This document shows positions 8,628-18,300 of a stretch of 64,000 nt of DNA, piece by piece. Source of the stretch: Lysinibacillus fusiformis (GTDB lineage: Bacteria > Bacillota > Bacilli > Bacillales_A > Planococcaceae); the NCBI RefSeq assembly GCF_002845985.1, contig NZ_PDFK01000003.1, positions 434,001 to 498,000 of the forward strand, written 5' to 3'. How positions within the stretch are numbered: the first letter of the stretch is position 1; each line of letters opens with the position of its first letter. The position numbers and the translations under genes are program-made. The notes beneath the pieces are model-generated. The model was not told the origin of the DNA, ran no database searches, and worked only from the letters and a program-made list of their open reading frames with translations.

Positions 8628-9632
8628 TTATCCCCAACGTATTGTGATAGCCCCCCAAACATAGCCAATGCCTGCACTCACTAGCGTCACAAGAGCACCT
8701 GCTTGAATACGATTTTGCTCCTGAGCTAGCTGTAAGGACAATATTTGATCGATTTGCCCAATATGTCCATAGTCTTGTAAGTAAATAGACTGTTCCTGCT
8801 GTAAGCCAAGCTCTGCTAAAATATAATCATGTGCAGACCTTTTCATATGCAGCATCGCTAAGTAGTCGAGCTGTTCTTCACTGTATCCACTTTTCGCTAG
8901 AGAACAGCGAATAACCTTCAAAAAATGGCTTAATGATTTTTGTTCTAACCTCTCCTTCATCCCAATCGGGTCCAAAACGTCAAGCTGATATAAATTTTCT
9001 GTTAAATGGAATGGTGTTAACGGTGTTTTCGTACCTCCAACTGGTACAACTACATCCTCTGAGAAAGAACCATCTGTTATAATTTCCGCCTCTAAAAGCT
9101 GATTTTTTTCATAGTTTTTTTGTAGCAATATGGCACCTCCACCAGCCGCCAAATTGTACATAAAGCGCGTTCGTGGATTGCTGTAATCGATAAAATCCAC
9201 ATTGCGATAGCCACCTGCTAAAAGAATGGTATGAATTGTGTCATCTGATGCCATTAAACTTTTCGCTACTTTCAATGCCATGATCGTCGTGCCACAGCGC
9301 AATTGCACATCAAATGCCCATGCATTAACCGCACCAAGCTCCTCTTGCATTTTGATGGAGGCTGTCCATAGTGGGTATTCCTTATGCTCTTCACCCATAT
9401 AGATGATCACATCAATATCTTTCGGGTCCAGATTTGCTTTTTTTATCGCATCCTGTGCTGCCCATATGCCCATTTGCACGGTATGATCATGCTCACCAGG
9501 GATTGGCTTTTCATGAATACCCATTTTTTGACGGATAATGTCCTCTGGAATATTTGAAAGAGCAGCAATGTCCTGCGAAGTCATTTTATTTTGAGGTAGA
9601 TAGATACCTGTACTGACAATACCAACAGTCAT
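8628..9632 (-). CDS. KASIII-like (thiolase-fold) condensing enzyme
   Basis: A 334-residue protein of the FabH/KASIII group. Cys113 sits in the expected nucleophile context (VQLRCGTTIMA), equivalent to Cys112 of E. coli FabH, and His262 (LAMLHMKR) matches the first active-site histidine. At the usual Asn position the sequence reads YGHIGQ, giving His290 instead, so it is probably not a standard fatty-acid initiator. Thiolase-fold relatives condense, cleave or transfer acyl groups on CoA or ACP. The start overlaps the livM stop by 4 bp (ATGA), tying it to the importer. Best guess: condensation or its reverse on the imported, CoA-activated acid. Confidence 0.85.
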   Translation of the reverse strand: MTVGIVSTGIYLPQNKMTSQDIAALSNIPEDIIRQKMGIHEKPIPGEHDHTVQMGIWAAQDAIKKANLDPKDIDVIIYMGEEHKEYPLWTASIKMQEELGAVNAWAFDVQLRCGTTIMALKVAKSLMASDDTIHTILLAGGYRNVDFIDYSNPRTRFMYNLAAGGGAILLQKNYEKNQLLEAEIITDGSFSEDVVVPVGGTKTPLTPFHLTENLYQLDVLDPIGMKERLEQKSLSHFLKVIRCSLAKSGYSEEQLDYLAMLHMKRSAHDYILAELGLQQEQSIYLQDYGHIGQIDQILSLQLAQEQNRIQAGALVTLVSAGIGYVWGAITIRWG

Positions 9633-10645
9633 TCAAATCGCTCCTTTTCCTGGGGCAGAGCTACGGGCTTTTTTCTTTGCTTTAGCTTTGCTCGCCATTT
9701 CCAAAACAGCAGTCTTAGTGAGCCAATAATACCTTTCGGGAAAAAGATAACGGCTAAAATATAGAGAATCCCAAAGAAGATAATCCAGCGTTCAAAAATA
9801 GGGTAATCTCGTGCTAGCCCTGATAATGCATGCTGTGCATATTCAATCACTGCTGCCCCTAGTAATGGCCCTACTAAAGTGCCGACTCCACCAATAATCG
9901 TCATTAATAGCGCATCGAGTGTAATATCCATCGCCATCACACTTGTGTTAACAAAGCGTAAAGAAATCGCATATAAGGAGCCTGCAAAGCTCGCAACAAT
10001 GCCTGCAACAACGGAGGCAACCACTTTATAGTGCAAGGTATTAAAGCCTAATGATTTCGTCCGTTGTTCATTTTCCCGAACAGCAATTAGTAGTCGACCT
10101 GTCGGCGAGTTAACAAAACGGTGGAGCGCTAAAAAGATGACAACTAAGCTTGCTAACACAAAGAAATAGAAGGTCATCCGATCTCTAAAAATATCTGGTG
10201 CTCGAAAAGTAAAGCCATCATTGCCATACGTGACAGAGCGCCACTTTTCAGCTACTACTAAAAATAACCCCGAGAAGGCTAGTGTGAGCATCGCAAAAAA
10301 ATGACTTTTCAAGCGCAAGGTTAATAAACCTACTAAAAAACTAACAAAGCCTGCTATTACCATGCCTATCACGATGGACAGCACAAAGATGAATAGTGTG
10401 TTCTCCATTTGCTTGAGCATGACTGCTGTCGTGTAAGCGCCAATACCAAAAAACATAGCGTGTCCAAAGGAAACGATTCCTGTATAACCGAGCAAAATAT
10501 CATAGCTCATCGCCAGTATGCCAAAAATGAAAATTTGTGTCAGTAAAATAAGCAGCGTCCTTGAATCATTGACAAAAGGGAGCACGATAAAAATCGCCAA
10601 TAACAGGAAAAAAGCGATAGAGCGTAAGGACATTTTCTTGTTCAT
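9629..10645 (-). CDS. livM: Branched-chain amino acid-type ABC permease LivM
   Basis: A 338-residue membrane protein of the LivM family: about nine hydrophobic spans, the motif YDILLGYTGIVSFGHAMFFGIGAY near residue 50, and the coupling helix with EQRTKSLGF in the cytoplasmic loop, followed by GGVGTLVGPLLGA. The LIV/HAAT class imports amino acids and also many aromatic or short carboxylic acids. It overlaps livH by 4 bp and the KASIII-like gene by 4 bp, so permease and enzymes are made from one transcript. The basic C-terminal tail is typical. Confidence 0.92.
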   Translation of the reverse strand: MNKKMSLRSIAFFLLLAIFIVLPFVNDSRTLLILLTQIFIFGILAMSYDILLGYTGIVSFGHAMFFGIGAYTTAVMLKQMENTLFIFVLSIVIGMVIAGFVSFLVGLLTLRLKSHFFAMLTLAFSGLFLVVAEKWRSVTYGNDGFTFRAPDIFRDRMTFYFFVLASLVVIFLALHRFVNSPTGRLLIAVRENEQRTKSLGFNTLHYKVVASVVAGIVASFAGSLYAISLRFVNTSVMAMDITLDALLMTIIGGVGTLVGPLLGAAVIEYAQHALSGLARDYPIFERWIIFFGILYILAVIFFPKGIIGSLRLLFWKWRAKLKQRKKPVALPQEKERFE

Positions 10646-11514
10646 GATGTTCGCTCCTTTCGCATCGTAAACAGCCCCTGTGGACGGAAAATTAAAACGA
10701 TGGCCATTAAAATCATATTGACTGCTAGTGACAGCACAGGCACATAATAAGCCATAAAGCTACCTGCTAGCCCTACTAAAATAGCAGCCAACAATGAGCC
10801 TGAAAAACTACCCATTCCGCCAATGACGACGACAATAAATCCTAAAATGGCGTACTCCATGCCCATCTCCGCATAGATGACGCCCGAATACGGAGCCATC
10901 AACATTCCACTAAGTGCCGCAAGAGCCGCACCCACCATAAAGACATATAGAAATACACGCTTAATATGAATACCAAGAGCCTGTGCCATTTCCTTATCCT
11001 GCACACCAGCTCGAACGATCAACCCAATCTTCGTGCGTTTCAGCATATATTGAAAAACACCAAAAATCACAAACCCTATAACAATAATAAATAGGCGATA
11101 TTTGATGATAATCACGTCACCAAATTCCCAGCTTCCCGCTAAATAGCTCGGCGTTTTCACGGCCACACCATTTGGACCAAAAATCACCTTGATGAATTCC
11201 TGCAAAACGAGCATAAGCCCTAACGTAATTAAAATTTGCTGAATATGATTGCCGTAAACAGGCGTAATAATCAATTTCTCTGTAAGCAGTCCAAGTAACG
11301 CGCCCGTCACAAGCGCACCTATAATTCCTACGATAAAGCTTTCTGTCCACATATAGGTAAAGATTCCCGCATAGGCTCCCCAAACAAATAATCCACCATG
11401 TGCAAAATTCAACACATCCATTAAGCCAAAAATTAACGTCAAACCTGCCGCCAGCAGAAAGATCAGCATCCCTGTTGCTAAGCCATTAATGAGTAAATTG
11501 ATGAAAAGCTCCAA
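10642..11514 (-). CDS. livH: Branched-chain amino acid-type ABC permease LivH
   Basis: A 290-residue permease with eight or so membrane spans; the family motif GLTLIFGLMDVLNFAHGG is near residue 25, and the cytoplasmic coupling loop has VQDKEMAQALGI, followed by IVVVIGGMGSFSGSLLA. It pairs with LivM to form the membrane channel of the importer. Its start follows livF by 15 bp, and its stop overlaps livM by 4 bp. Confidence 0.92.
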   Translation of the reverse strand: MELFINLLINGLATGMLIFLLAAGLTLIFGLMDVLNFAHGGLFVWGAYAGIFTYMWTESFIVGIIGALVTGALLGLLTEKLIITPVYGNHIQQILITLGLMLVLQEFIKVIFGPNGVAVKTPSYLAGSWEFGDVIIIKYRLFIIVIGFVIFGVFQYMLKRTKIGLIVRAGVQDKEMAQALGIHIKRVFLYVFMVGAALAALSGMLMAPYSGVIYAEMGMEYAILGFIVVVIGGMGSFSGSLLAAILVGLAGSFMAYYVPVLSLAVNMILMAIVLIFRPQGLFTMRKERTS

Positions 11515-11529
11515 TGATGGTCACCTCCT

Positions 11530-12237
11530 TTATCCAATTCCTAAATACTTGCGTTTTAGTTCTTCATTGACAATCAGATCCTCCATCATGCCCGAATTTA
11601 CTGTTTTGCCATCATCGATCAAAGTATAGGTATCACCAATCCGGCTTGCCATCATAAAGTTTTGTTCAACAAGAACAATGGACGTTTTCTTTTTCATTTC
11701 CATAATCGCTTCCATCACCTTCTCCACCACTATGGGCGCAAGCCCCTTGGAAGGCTCGTCAATTAATATTAATTGGCTATCATTGATAAAGGCTCTTGCC
11801 ATGGACAGCATTTGCTTTTGCCCTCCTGATAAATGCCCGCCAGCCTTTTTCCAAAACTTCTTCAAATCGGGAAACAGCTCCAGCACATATTGCTGTCGCT
11901 CTAACGTGGCAGTATCCTCCCTATACATGGCTACCTTCATATTTTCCTCTACCGTTAAATCTGCAAAAATCCCTTGATTTTCAGGCACATAACCTATCCC
12001 TAATTTAGCCACCTTGTATGTTGGGCTTTTTTTAATGGAGTGGGAGCGAAAGGCGATTTCGCCATTTGTCGCAGGTGTTAATCCCATAATTGTTTTCAAG
12101 GTCGTTGTTTTACCTGCACCATTTCGTCCAAGCAGTACGCTAACCTGTCCCTCCCTCGCTTCAAAATTAACTCCCTGCAAAATGTGATATTGGCCGATAT
12201 GCGTGTGAACCTCATTTAATGTCAGTAAGGTGGTCAT
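11530..12237 (-). CDS. livF: ABC transporter ATP-binding protein LivF
   Basis: A 235-residue ATPase with Walker A GRNGAGKTT, the LivF-type Q-loop region GYVPENQGIFADLTVEEN, signature motif LSGGQKQ, Walker B LILIDEPSKG and the switch histidine position occupied within VLVEQNF. Length and VEQNF ending are typical of LivF rather than LivG. It overlaps the end of livG by 26 bp and drives the LIV-type importer with LivG. Confidence 0.93.
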   Translation of the reverse strand: MTTLLTLNEVHTHIGQYHILQGVNFEAREGQVSVLLGRNGAGKTTTLKTIMGLTPATNGEIAFRSHSIKKSPTYKVAKLGIGYVPENQGIFADLTVEENMKVAMYREDTATLERQQYVLELFPDLKKFWKKAGGHLSGGQKQMLSMARAFINDSQLILIDEPSKGLAPIVVEKVMEAIMEMKKKTSIVLVEQNFMMASRIGDTYTLIDDGKTVNSGMMEDLIVNEELKRKYLGIG

Positions 12238-12988
12238 CGTACAGCCCTCCTAAATATGCTTGTTGTACGGTATCATTATTCATAATTTCCACGGGTGAAC
12301 CATCTGCTAGTAGCTGACCATTAAATAACACCATAATGGAATCCGATAAATCTAAAATCATATCCATTTTATGTTCAATGAGCAGAATGGTTTTATTCCC
12401 TTGATTTTTAATGGTCCGAATGACCTCTAAAATCGTAGGTACTTCCTCTAAAGACATACCAGCTGTTGGTTCATCGAGTAGCAGAATTTCCGTATCCAAC
12501 GCAAGTAGCATGGCAATCTCAAGCTTTCTTTTCTCCCCGTGTGATAGGATCGTTGTCAGGGCGTCCCGTTTATTGTCGAGTAAAACGAGTGATAATAGCT
12601 CCTCCGCTTTGTCGGTAATCGCCTTATAGCTTTTGTAGTGTCGAAATAGCTGATAACGAATCTTTTCCTTTGACTGCACGGCTAAACGAACATTTTCGAG
12701 AACCGTTAAATTTGGAAACACATTCGTGATTTGAAAGGATCGACCCAACCCCATACGTGTTCTTTCGATGGCCGACTTTTGGGCAAGTGATTGCCCTTTA
12801 AAATAAACATCACCCGCAGTTGGTTTTAGCTCTCCACTAATCAAATTAAAGAATGTTGTTTTCCCAGCACCGTTCGGCCCTATAATGGACTTTAAATGCT
12901 TTTCAGGCATTTGAAAATTAACGCAATCCACCGCCGTATGTCCCCCAAACTGAATCGTTAAATTGTCTGTGTGTAGTATTGGCTCCAT
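12212..12988 (-). CDS. livG: ABC transporter ATP-binding protein LivG
   Basis: A 258-residue ATPase: Walker A GPNGAGKTT, the LivG-type sequence GRSFQITNVFPNLTVLENV, an unusual signature LSHGEKR in place of LSGGQ, Walker B ILLLDEPTAGMS and the switch region LLIEHKMD. The LSxGE(K/Q)R form of the signature is common in LivG. The coding region begins 61 bp after the binding-protein gene, with a small hairpin between them, and overlaps livF. Confidence 0.93.
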   Translation of the reverse strand: MEPILHTDNLTIQFGGHTAVDCVNFQMPEKHLKSIIGPNGAGKTTFFNLISGELKPTAGDVYFKGQSLAQKSAIERTRMGLGRSFQITNVFPNLTVLENVRLAVQSKEKIRYQLFRHYKSYKAITDKAEELLSLVLLDNKRDALTTILSHGEKRKLEIAMLLALDTEILLLDEPTAGMSLEEVPTILEVIRTIKNQGNKTILLIEHKMDMILDLSDSIMVLFNGQLLADGSPVEIMNNDTVQQAYLGGLYDDHLTDIK

Positions 12989-13022
12989 CCTCTACTCCCT
13001 TCTCCTCTAATAGTTATGTAGA

Positions 13023-13041
13023 AAGACAGCCATGCTGCCTC
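13023..13041 (-). promoter_or_regulatory. Intercistronic hairpin after the binding-protein gene
   Basis: On the minus-strand RNA, GAGGCAGC and GCUGUCUU can form an 8-bp stem (two or three G-U pairs) around a 3-base loop. It lies between the binding-protein gene and livG. Such hairpins often protect or thin out the message so the binding protein is made in excess; that role is inferred. Confidence 0.45.
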
Positions 13042-13049
13042 TCATTTGT

Positions 13050-14288
13050 TTAATTCATAACAGGTGGTGCTGTTTCCTCAGGACTTAACTCCCGAATAAG
13101 TACGGGTACTGGATAATCCACGCCATCCTGTTGCTCTAAGCGAATTGAATACATCGATTGAAGGGCTTGATGGTCCTCTTCACGGAACGTCATCGTACCT
13201 TTTGGTGTCTCAAATGACATCCCCTCCATTATGCCGATCAGCTTGTTGGCATCTGCATCTCCCTCCGATTTTTTCAATGCCTCCATAATGGCAATCGCCG
13301 CAGACATGCCGCCAGGTGTAAATAAGTCAGGTACTTTATTGAAACGTTTTTGATGTTCCTCAACTAACCATTTATTTACATCATTTTGCGGTAGTGTGTG
13401 GTAATACACCGAAAAACCTTCCATACCAACCAATGGATTCATAAATTGAAGCGCTATAATATCAGGTGCTCCCGTTGAAATTTTAATGCCCTTTTCTTGA
13501 ATTTTAAGATCTGCGATTTGATTCCATGGTGAATTTGCTCCTGCCCAGACAACGAATAAATAATCAGGCTTAGCATCTAGCACCTTTTGTAAATTAGACG
13601 TAAAGTCTGTTGCTGCTGGGTCTGCATACTCATCTAACACAATGTCAGCACCTAATTTCTCCGCTGCCGTTTTAAACGCATTCACCCCATCCCAGCCAAA
13701 CGAGTAATCTGGGGCAAATGTAGCAATCTTCACACCTTTACTAGCAATAGCCGCCGCGGCTGCATAGGCATCCTGTGATGAATTACGACCTGTACGGAAA
13801 ATATACTCATTAAACTCAGAACCTGTAATACTGTCAGCCACCGCAGGCTCCACCACCATAATTTTTTCATACTCCTCCGCCAGCGGTAGAACAGCAAGGG
13901 TATCACCAGAACTTGAAGAACCTACTAAAAAATCAACCTGGTCATCTTCTAATAGCTTTGTTGCTTTCTGCACGGCCACCTCCGGCTTCGTCTCCGTATC
14001 CTCATACACAACCTCGATTTTCTTACCATTGACCTCCATCGTCCCACCAGTCGCATACTCAATCCCTAAATCAAATCCCCGCTGCGTCTGCTTCCCATAT
14101 GATTCAAGCGCCCCCGTTAACGAAGCAAGCACCCCAATCTTAATCGTGCCTCCTTCCGCCGTCACCGCTTTTGTCTCACCATCGGAGGAATCTGCATCTG
14201 TTGCATCATCCTTCGTATCCTCCCCACTACAAGCTACCAACACCACAGCCAACATTACTAAAAGAAACCAATACCACCGCTTCTTCAT
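13050..14288 (-). CDS. LIV/HAAT-type ABC substrate-binding lipoprotein
   Basis: A 412-residue Peripla_BP_6-type binding protein. It starts with a lipoprotein signal (MKKRWYWFLL..., lipobox VLVAC, Cys20), then an acidic linker, then TIKIGVLASLTGALESYGKQ typical of LivJ/LivK relatives, and a middle region VGSSSSGDTLAVLPLAEEY that lines the ligand site in this family. It is the first gene of the operon, after a GGGGGG Shine-Dalgarno. It resembles the versions used for aromatic and other carboxylic acids more than true leucine binders (impression only), and the genes downstream, which look catabolic, support a non-amino-acid ligand. Confidence 0.9.
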   Translation of the reverse strand: MKKRWYWFLLVMLAVVLVACSGEDTKDDATDADSSDGETKAVTAEGGTIKIGVLASLTGALESYGKQTQRGFDLGIEYATGGTMEVNGKKIEVVYEDTETKPEVAVQKATKLLEDDQVDFLVGSSSSGDTLAVLPLAEEYEKIMVVEPAVADSITGSEFNEYIFRTGRNSSQDAYAAAAAIASKGVKIATFAPDYSFGWDGVNAFKTAAEKLGADIVLDEYADPAATDFTSNLQKVLDAKPDYLFVVWAGANSPWNQIADLKIQEKGIKISTGAPDIIALQFMNPLVGMEGFSVYYHTLPQNDVNKWLVEEHQKRFNKVPDLFTPGGMSAAIAIMEALKKSEGDADANKLIGIMEGMSFETPKGTMTFREEDHQALQSMYSIRLEQQDGVDYPVPVLIRELSPEETAPPVMN

Positions 14289-14317
14289 CCTATACCCCCC
14301 TTTAAAATAAGCTCCAT

Positions 14318-14331
14318 AGAAAGCGCTTTCT
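14318..14331 (-). promoter_or_regulatory. CcpA (cre)-like palindrome
   Basis: Perfect 14-bp palindrome AGAAAGCGCTTTCT in the leader between the likely transcription start and the binding-protein ATG. The AAAGCGCTTT core matches the catabolite-responsive element; the outer bases (AG...CT rather than TG...CA) deviate. Position downstream of the promoter fits a repressing cre. Confidence 0.65.
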
Positions 14332-14343
14332 TGCTATGACAAC

Positions 14344-14378
14344 ACTATACAAAAGTCCAGTTACAAATTAGTTACAAA
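14344..14378 (-). promoter_or_regulatory. Operon promoter with SARP-like direct repeats
   Basis: On the minus strand two copies of TTTGTAACT (complement of 14370-14378 and 14359-14367) lie exactly 11 bp apart, start to start, where the -35 box should be. Nine bases after the second copy is a good -10, TATAGT (complement of 14344-14349); a normal -35 is missing. Direct repeats at 11-bp spacing ending about 8 bp before the -10 are the known layout of SARP-activated promoters. The SARP/BTAD-type regulator encoded upstream at 15337-18522 is the natural activator (inference). Confidence 0.65.
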
Positions 14379-14410
14379 AAATGCTTTGCACAAAAGTACA
14401 AAGCATTTTT
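14377..14410 (-). terminator. Intrinsic terminator upstream of the operon promoter
   Basis: Perfect 12-bp stem AAAAATGCTTTG / CAAAGCATTTTT with a 10-base loop; on the minus strand its T run merges into the first SARP-like repeat. It stops transcription coming from the acetyltransferase gene and insulates the operon promoter. Confidence 0.8.
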
Positions 14411-14497
14411 CTGTATCGATGTTATGGAATTATTTATTAAAAATTTAAAAGTGTTAAAAGATTTATCGCTACGCTACTAATTACATCAGGTAAAAAG

Positions 14498-14535
14498 AAA
14501 GACAAAAACGTTGAATATACAACATTTTTGTCTTT
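14498..14535. terminator. Intrinsic terminator after the acetyltransferase gene
   Basis: Stem AAAGACAAAAACGTTG / CAACATTTTTGTCTTT (one mismatch), about 50 bp past the acetyltransferase stop codon, with T-rich flanks on both strands. Confidence 0.75.
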
Positions 14536-14585
14536 TGTATTAGGAACTATTTTTTAGTGTTTCAAACTGCATTCTGTAGTACGCT

Positions 14586-15119
14586 TCATGAAGACCATTC
14601 CTGCTTCAATACACTATACAAGAAGGAATCTCGCCAAATACCGTCTTTCATTAACATATTTTCACGTAATATTCCTTCTTTGGCCATTCCAACCTTTTCT
14701 AAAACCTTTGATGATCCAATGTTTCTTGGGTCACATGTTGCATAAATACGATGGAGCTTTAATGTGTCAAAACCGAAAGTGATCACTAATTTAGCACTCT
14801 GCGTTGCTACTCCCTTCCCCCAATAGTCAGGGTTAACAATATAGCCAATTTCCCCCACCTTATTCGTGAAATCCCTAATCATTATCTCAACCGAACCTAT
14901 TAAAGTTTCTTGATAAATAATAGCAAAAACATATCTTTCCCTTGGTGTTTGTCTTGCTTCATCGAGTGCATCCTGAATGAATTCTTTTGAATCCTCCTCT
15001 GTATTCGGTCCCCATGTTTGATACCTACAAACAATCTCCTGTGAGGCATATTTATGAACATCAATCCAGTCATGTGGCGTGAATTCCCTTAAAAATAATT
15101 TTTCATTTGCAAGTATCAC
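14586..15119 (-). CDS. GNAT acetyltransferase, RimJ/RimL type
   Basis: A 177-residue GNAT protein: LFLREFTPHDWIDVHKY at the start, the acetyl-CoA loop IGYIVNPDYWGKGVATQSAKL, and RNIGSSKVLEKVGMAKEGILRE near the end, as in ribosomal-protein or small-molecule N-acetyltransferases of the RimJ/RimL class. The start is GTG, 10 bp after AAGGAGAG. It lies between the large regulator and the operon it probably controls, but is closed off by two terminators, so it is likely transcribed separately or as read-through from the regulator. Substrate unknown. Confidence 0.85.
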   Translation of the reverse strand: MILANEKLFLREFTPHDWIDVHKYASQEIVCRYQTWGPNTEEDSKEFIQDALDEARQTPRERYVFAIIYQETLIGSVEIMIRDFTNKVGEIGYIVNPDYWGKGVATQSAKLVITFGFDTLKLHRIYATCDPRNIGSSKVLEKVGMAKEGILRENMLMKDGIWRDSFLYSVLKQEWSS

Positions 15120-15336
15120 TTTAATTCATCTCTCCTTCTACACGATTCAACCATTCACTCATCTTGTTCAATCTGCAAATTGTGGCCAGCCTTTTATTTG
15201 TCTGACAAAATGGCATTTAAATATGTTGCTTTTTTTAACTTGTTCATATAGTTCATTTCTACTTATGAGTGGCTCTCCCTACACTACAAAGTAGTACCAC
15301 CCGAATAAGATTCCCTCATTTAAACGACGGCACTAG

Positions 15337-18300
15337 CTATCCCATAATTAAATCATAGACAGCCATGGTCGACTCCATAGGGGTTGTATTTAATTCGCTC
15401 TGTAACTGCTGTACACATTTTTCGTACCATTTGTATGCTAGAGAACGGTTTTGGAGTTGGTAGTAGCTGTACATAAGCAGGCGATAGCCCTCCTCCCATA
15501 GTGCATCCTCTCCAATTATTTTCTCTGCATAGTGGATGGCTTTTTTATATTGCTGCTGCCTTGTGGCATTTTGTGCCAAACGTTCTAGAACTTCTATATA
15601 TAAAAATTGTAGCTTTTCGCGATCTTGAGTAAGCCAGTCGATTTGCTTTTTTTCTGCATATAAGGCGTCTGGATAACTCGCTTCCGCTAACAGTAGCCAT
15701 TCATCGGACAACTGTGGATCAAATTCCTCCATTCCTAGGTTGTAATAATAGTGAAATCGTTCCACGTCAATTTGGAGAAAGGCAATATTTTGCAACTGAT
15801 ACATATTATTCTTACGTTGAATAAAAAAGCTCTCCTGCCTTGCATGTCGTTGTGGCTCCAACACTTTTAATAATGTATTTAAGACCACTTTAAAATCCCG
15901 ATCTAAAGACTCGACAGTGCGGTCTGGCCATAATGCCTGCGCTATTTCTTCCTTTGGTGTAAAACGATTGCGATGACAATATAGATACACGAACAATTCC
16001 TTCGATTTATCACGTTGCCATTCTTTATCTTCGAGCTTTCTTTGTGCTCGAATTAAACTTAAACTCCCAAAAAGATTGATTTGTATTGCATCATGCGGAT
16101 AATTGATACTGTCCTCCACTTGAAAATAGCTTCGTAATGTAAGAATGGCTGCATGTTCCACACCTCCTGTTTGGCTAAAATGCAATAGCTCATAGAAAAT
16201 CATTCGATCACTTGGACCAAGTATCATTTTCCTTTGTAAAAAATAGTCATAGCCATTTGCCAAACATAATTGCGCAAACTGTTGAAAATACGGATGAAAT
16301 TGGTCTCTATTATTTTCTTGAAACGCGATAACGGATTGATAGAATAGAACATGCATCAAGCCATTGCGATCTCCGCATTCCTGAAATAGTTGTTGTGCCT
16401 TCCTTACTAATTGCTTCGCTCGTTCTGTTTCTTGCTGGGAGAGAATGATTTTCACTTCCGCTAAAAGAATGAGGCCTGTCATCCAAGCATCTTGTACTTG
16501 CTCGGTTTCTCGTAAGCCCAATGCCAAGTATTTCTTAGCCGCTACTATATCTCCTAAATAATGTTTAGCAATCGCTAGCCCCATATAAGGTTCGGCCTTA
16601 ACTCGAGAAATATTAATGGCATTCAATAAAGTCAACGCTTTTTCATAGGCTTGACATGCCCCTTGATAATCTGGGAAATCCATTAATAGTAGCGCATGTG
16701 CTTTTCTGATATAACCAACCGCCTCTATAAAAATAGACTTCTCTCTTAACCCCCTGCGTATCCCATGCTGGGCTGCATACCAAGCTTCCTTTCCTTGTCC
16801 TAACAATGCATAGACAAATGCTGCTAGTAGTTCACTTTCACGATGGGTTGCCACAAGCTGAGGTGGCAATTCAAGGCGCTGTGCTAATAATTCCTTCGCC
16901 TCTCGTAATTGCCCAGTCCGTAGTAAAACTCGGACATCCACATTCGCTCGTTGCATGACATCCGCTGGCAATGCCACGTCCTCCATAAATAACTGTGCAC
17001 CCTTGGCCTTCCCTAAGTTCACTAAGTTTTCAGCATATTGCCGTTGAAGTTCTAATAATTCCTCTTTTAGTAAGGGGGTATATTTGGCAAGCTCTAATGC
17101 TTTTTCTAAATAAGGCTCTGCTAATGCAGGCTGTATAGTGTCTAAGTAAATATGTGCCAAACCTGCTTGAGATTTTGTCATAAATAGGTGATCCTGCTGC
17201 TGCTGTGCGATCATTGCACACTTGTCGTAGGATTGTTTCGCCCTTTCATAATAAGCACGGTAGCGATGGCATTCGCCATCAAAATAATATAATCTATAAA
17301 ATGTATCTTTTTCTTGTACAGTAAATCGATTGATTTTTTCTAATAACCATTCAAATTGTCCAGCACGTACTAATGGCTCTGCATGACGCTGTAATAGCTC
17401 TCCACAAAAATCATGGTCATTCGTTTTAAAGGCATGATAAAGCACAGCTTGAATATTATGCCGTTCCATATAATAGAATGCCGCTTGTTTATGAAGGTCC
17501 GTATAGCAACTTGTATGCTGACGCCATTTCATTTCTAAAAACCGACTAAACAAAGCATGGAAGCGGTATAAACCATCTGTTGTCACTGGTTGAATAAATA
17601 AATGACGCTGTGATAAAGTATTCAACATTTGTGCCATCTCAAAGCCATAAAAATCTTCCAATAGCTCCGCTGAAAATGTAGGAAAAATAGCTAGTTTTAA
17701 AATGGTCTCTTGCTCCGTTGCAGTCATCCTACTATAAACCTCTTCTGACAAATAGGTGAAAAGATCATTCGGAGAAATCATTAGCCAATAATCTAAAGAA
17801 ACATGATGCCATTGCTCTGCTAACAAGGAAAGACTGATGGCCCAGCCTTCTGTGATCTCCAATATCTTGGCCATTTCAGCATCGGATAAATGCACGTCTA
17901 CATATTCTTCAAAAAAAACAGCAATTTCCTCAGTTGAAAAGGCCAGCTCGTCCTCGTTGATCACTAGCCACTTCTTTTGCAGCTTTAATTTTCTCATAAT
18001 ATCCCAATTCGGTAATGTTCTAGATGCGATAATAAAATGAATCGCTGGTGGAGCAAATTCAATAACTTTCTCCATAAAATAATTAATTGAAAAGACGTGA
18101 TCCACTAAATGAAAATCATCAATGACAATTAGAAATGGCTCCTCTATGCTACATAGGCAATTGACAAAAAGCTTATACCAGCGATTCAGCTCCTCCATTT
18201 TAGGGAAGCGTGACAATTGATTCCACTCATCGAATGTAGGACCAAAATTCGGCACAGCTCGCTGTATGCTAAAAAAAAGATGTCTTAAAAAGGGTAATAA

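Noticed and set aside
5503-9632. Resemblance to the OleABCD olefin-synthesis set (condensing enzyme, alpha/beta hydrolase, AMP ligase, SDR)
   Set aside because: The hydrolase has a Ser nucleophile (GWSTGG) whereas OleB uses Asp; the SDR is a short FabG type, not the longer OleD; the condensing enzyme lacks the catalytic Asn. The importer also argues for catabolism or uptake.
12212-12988. LSHGEKR in LivG as a damaged ABC signature
   Set aside because: LivG proteins normally deviate from LSGGQ at this position, so it is not a defect.
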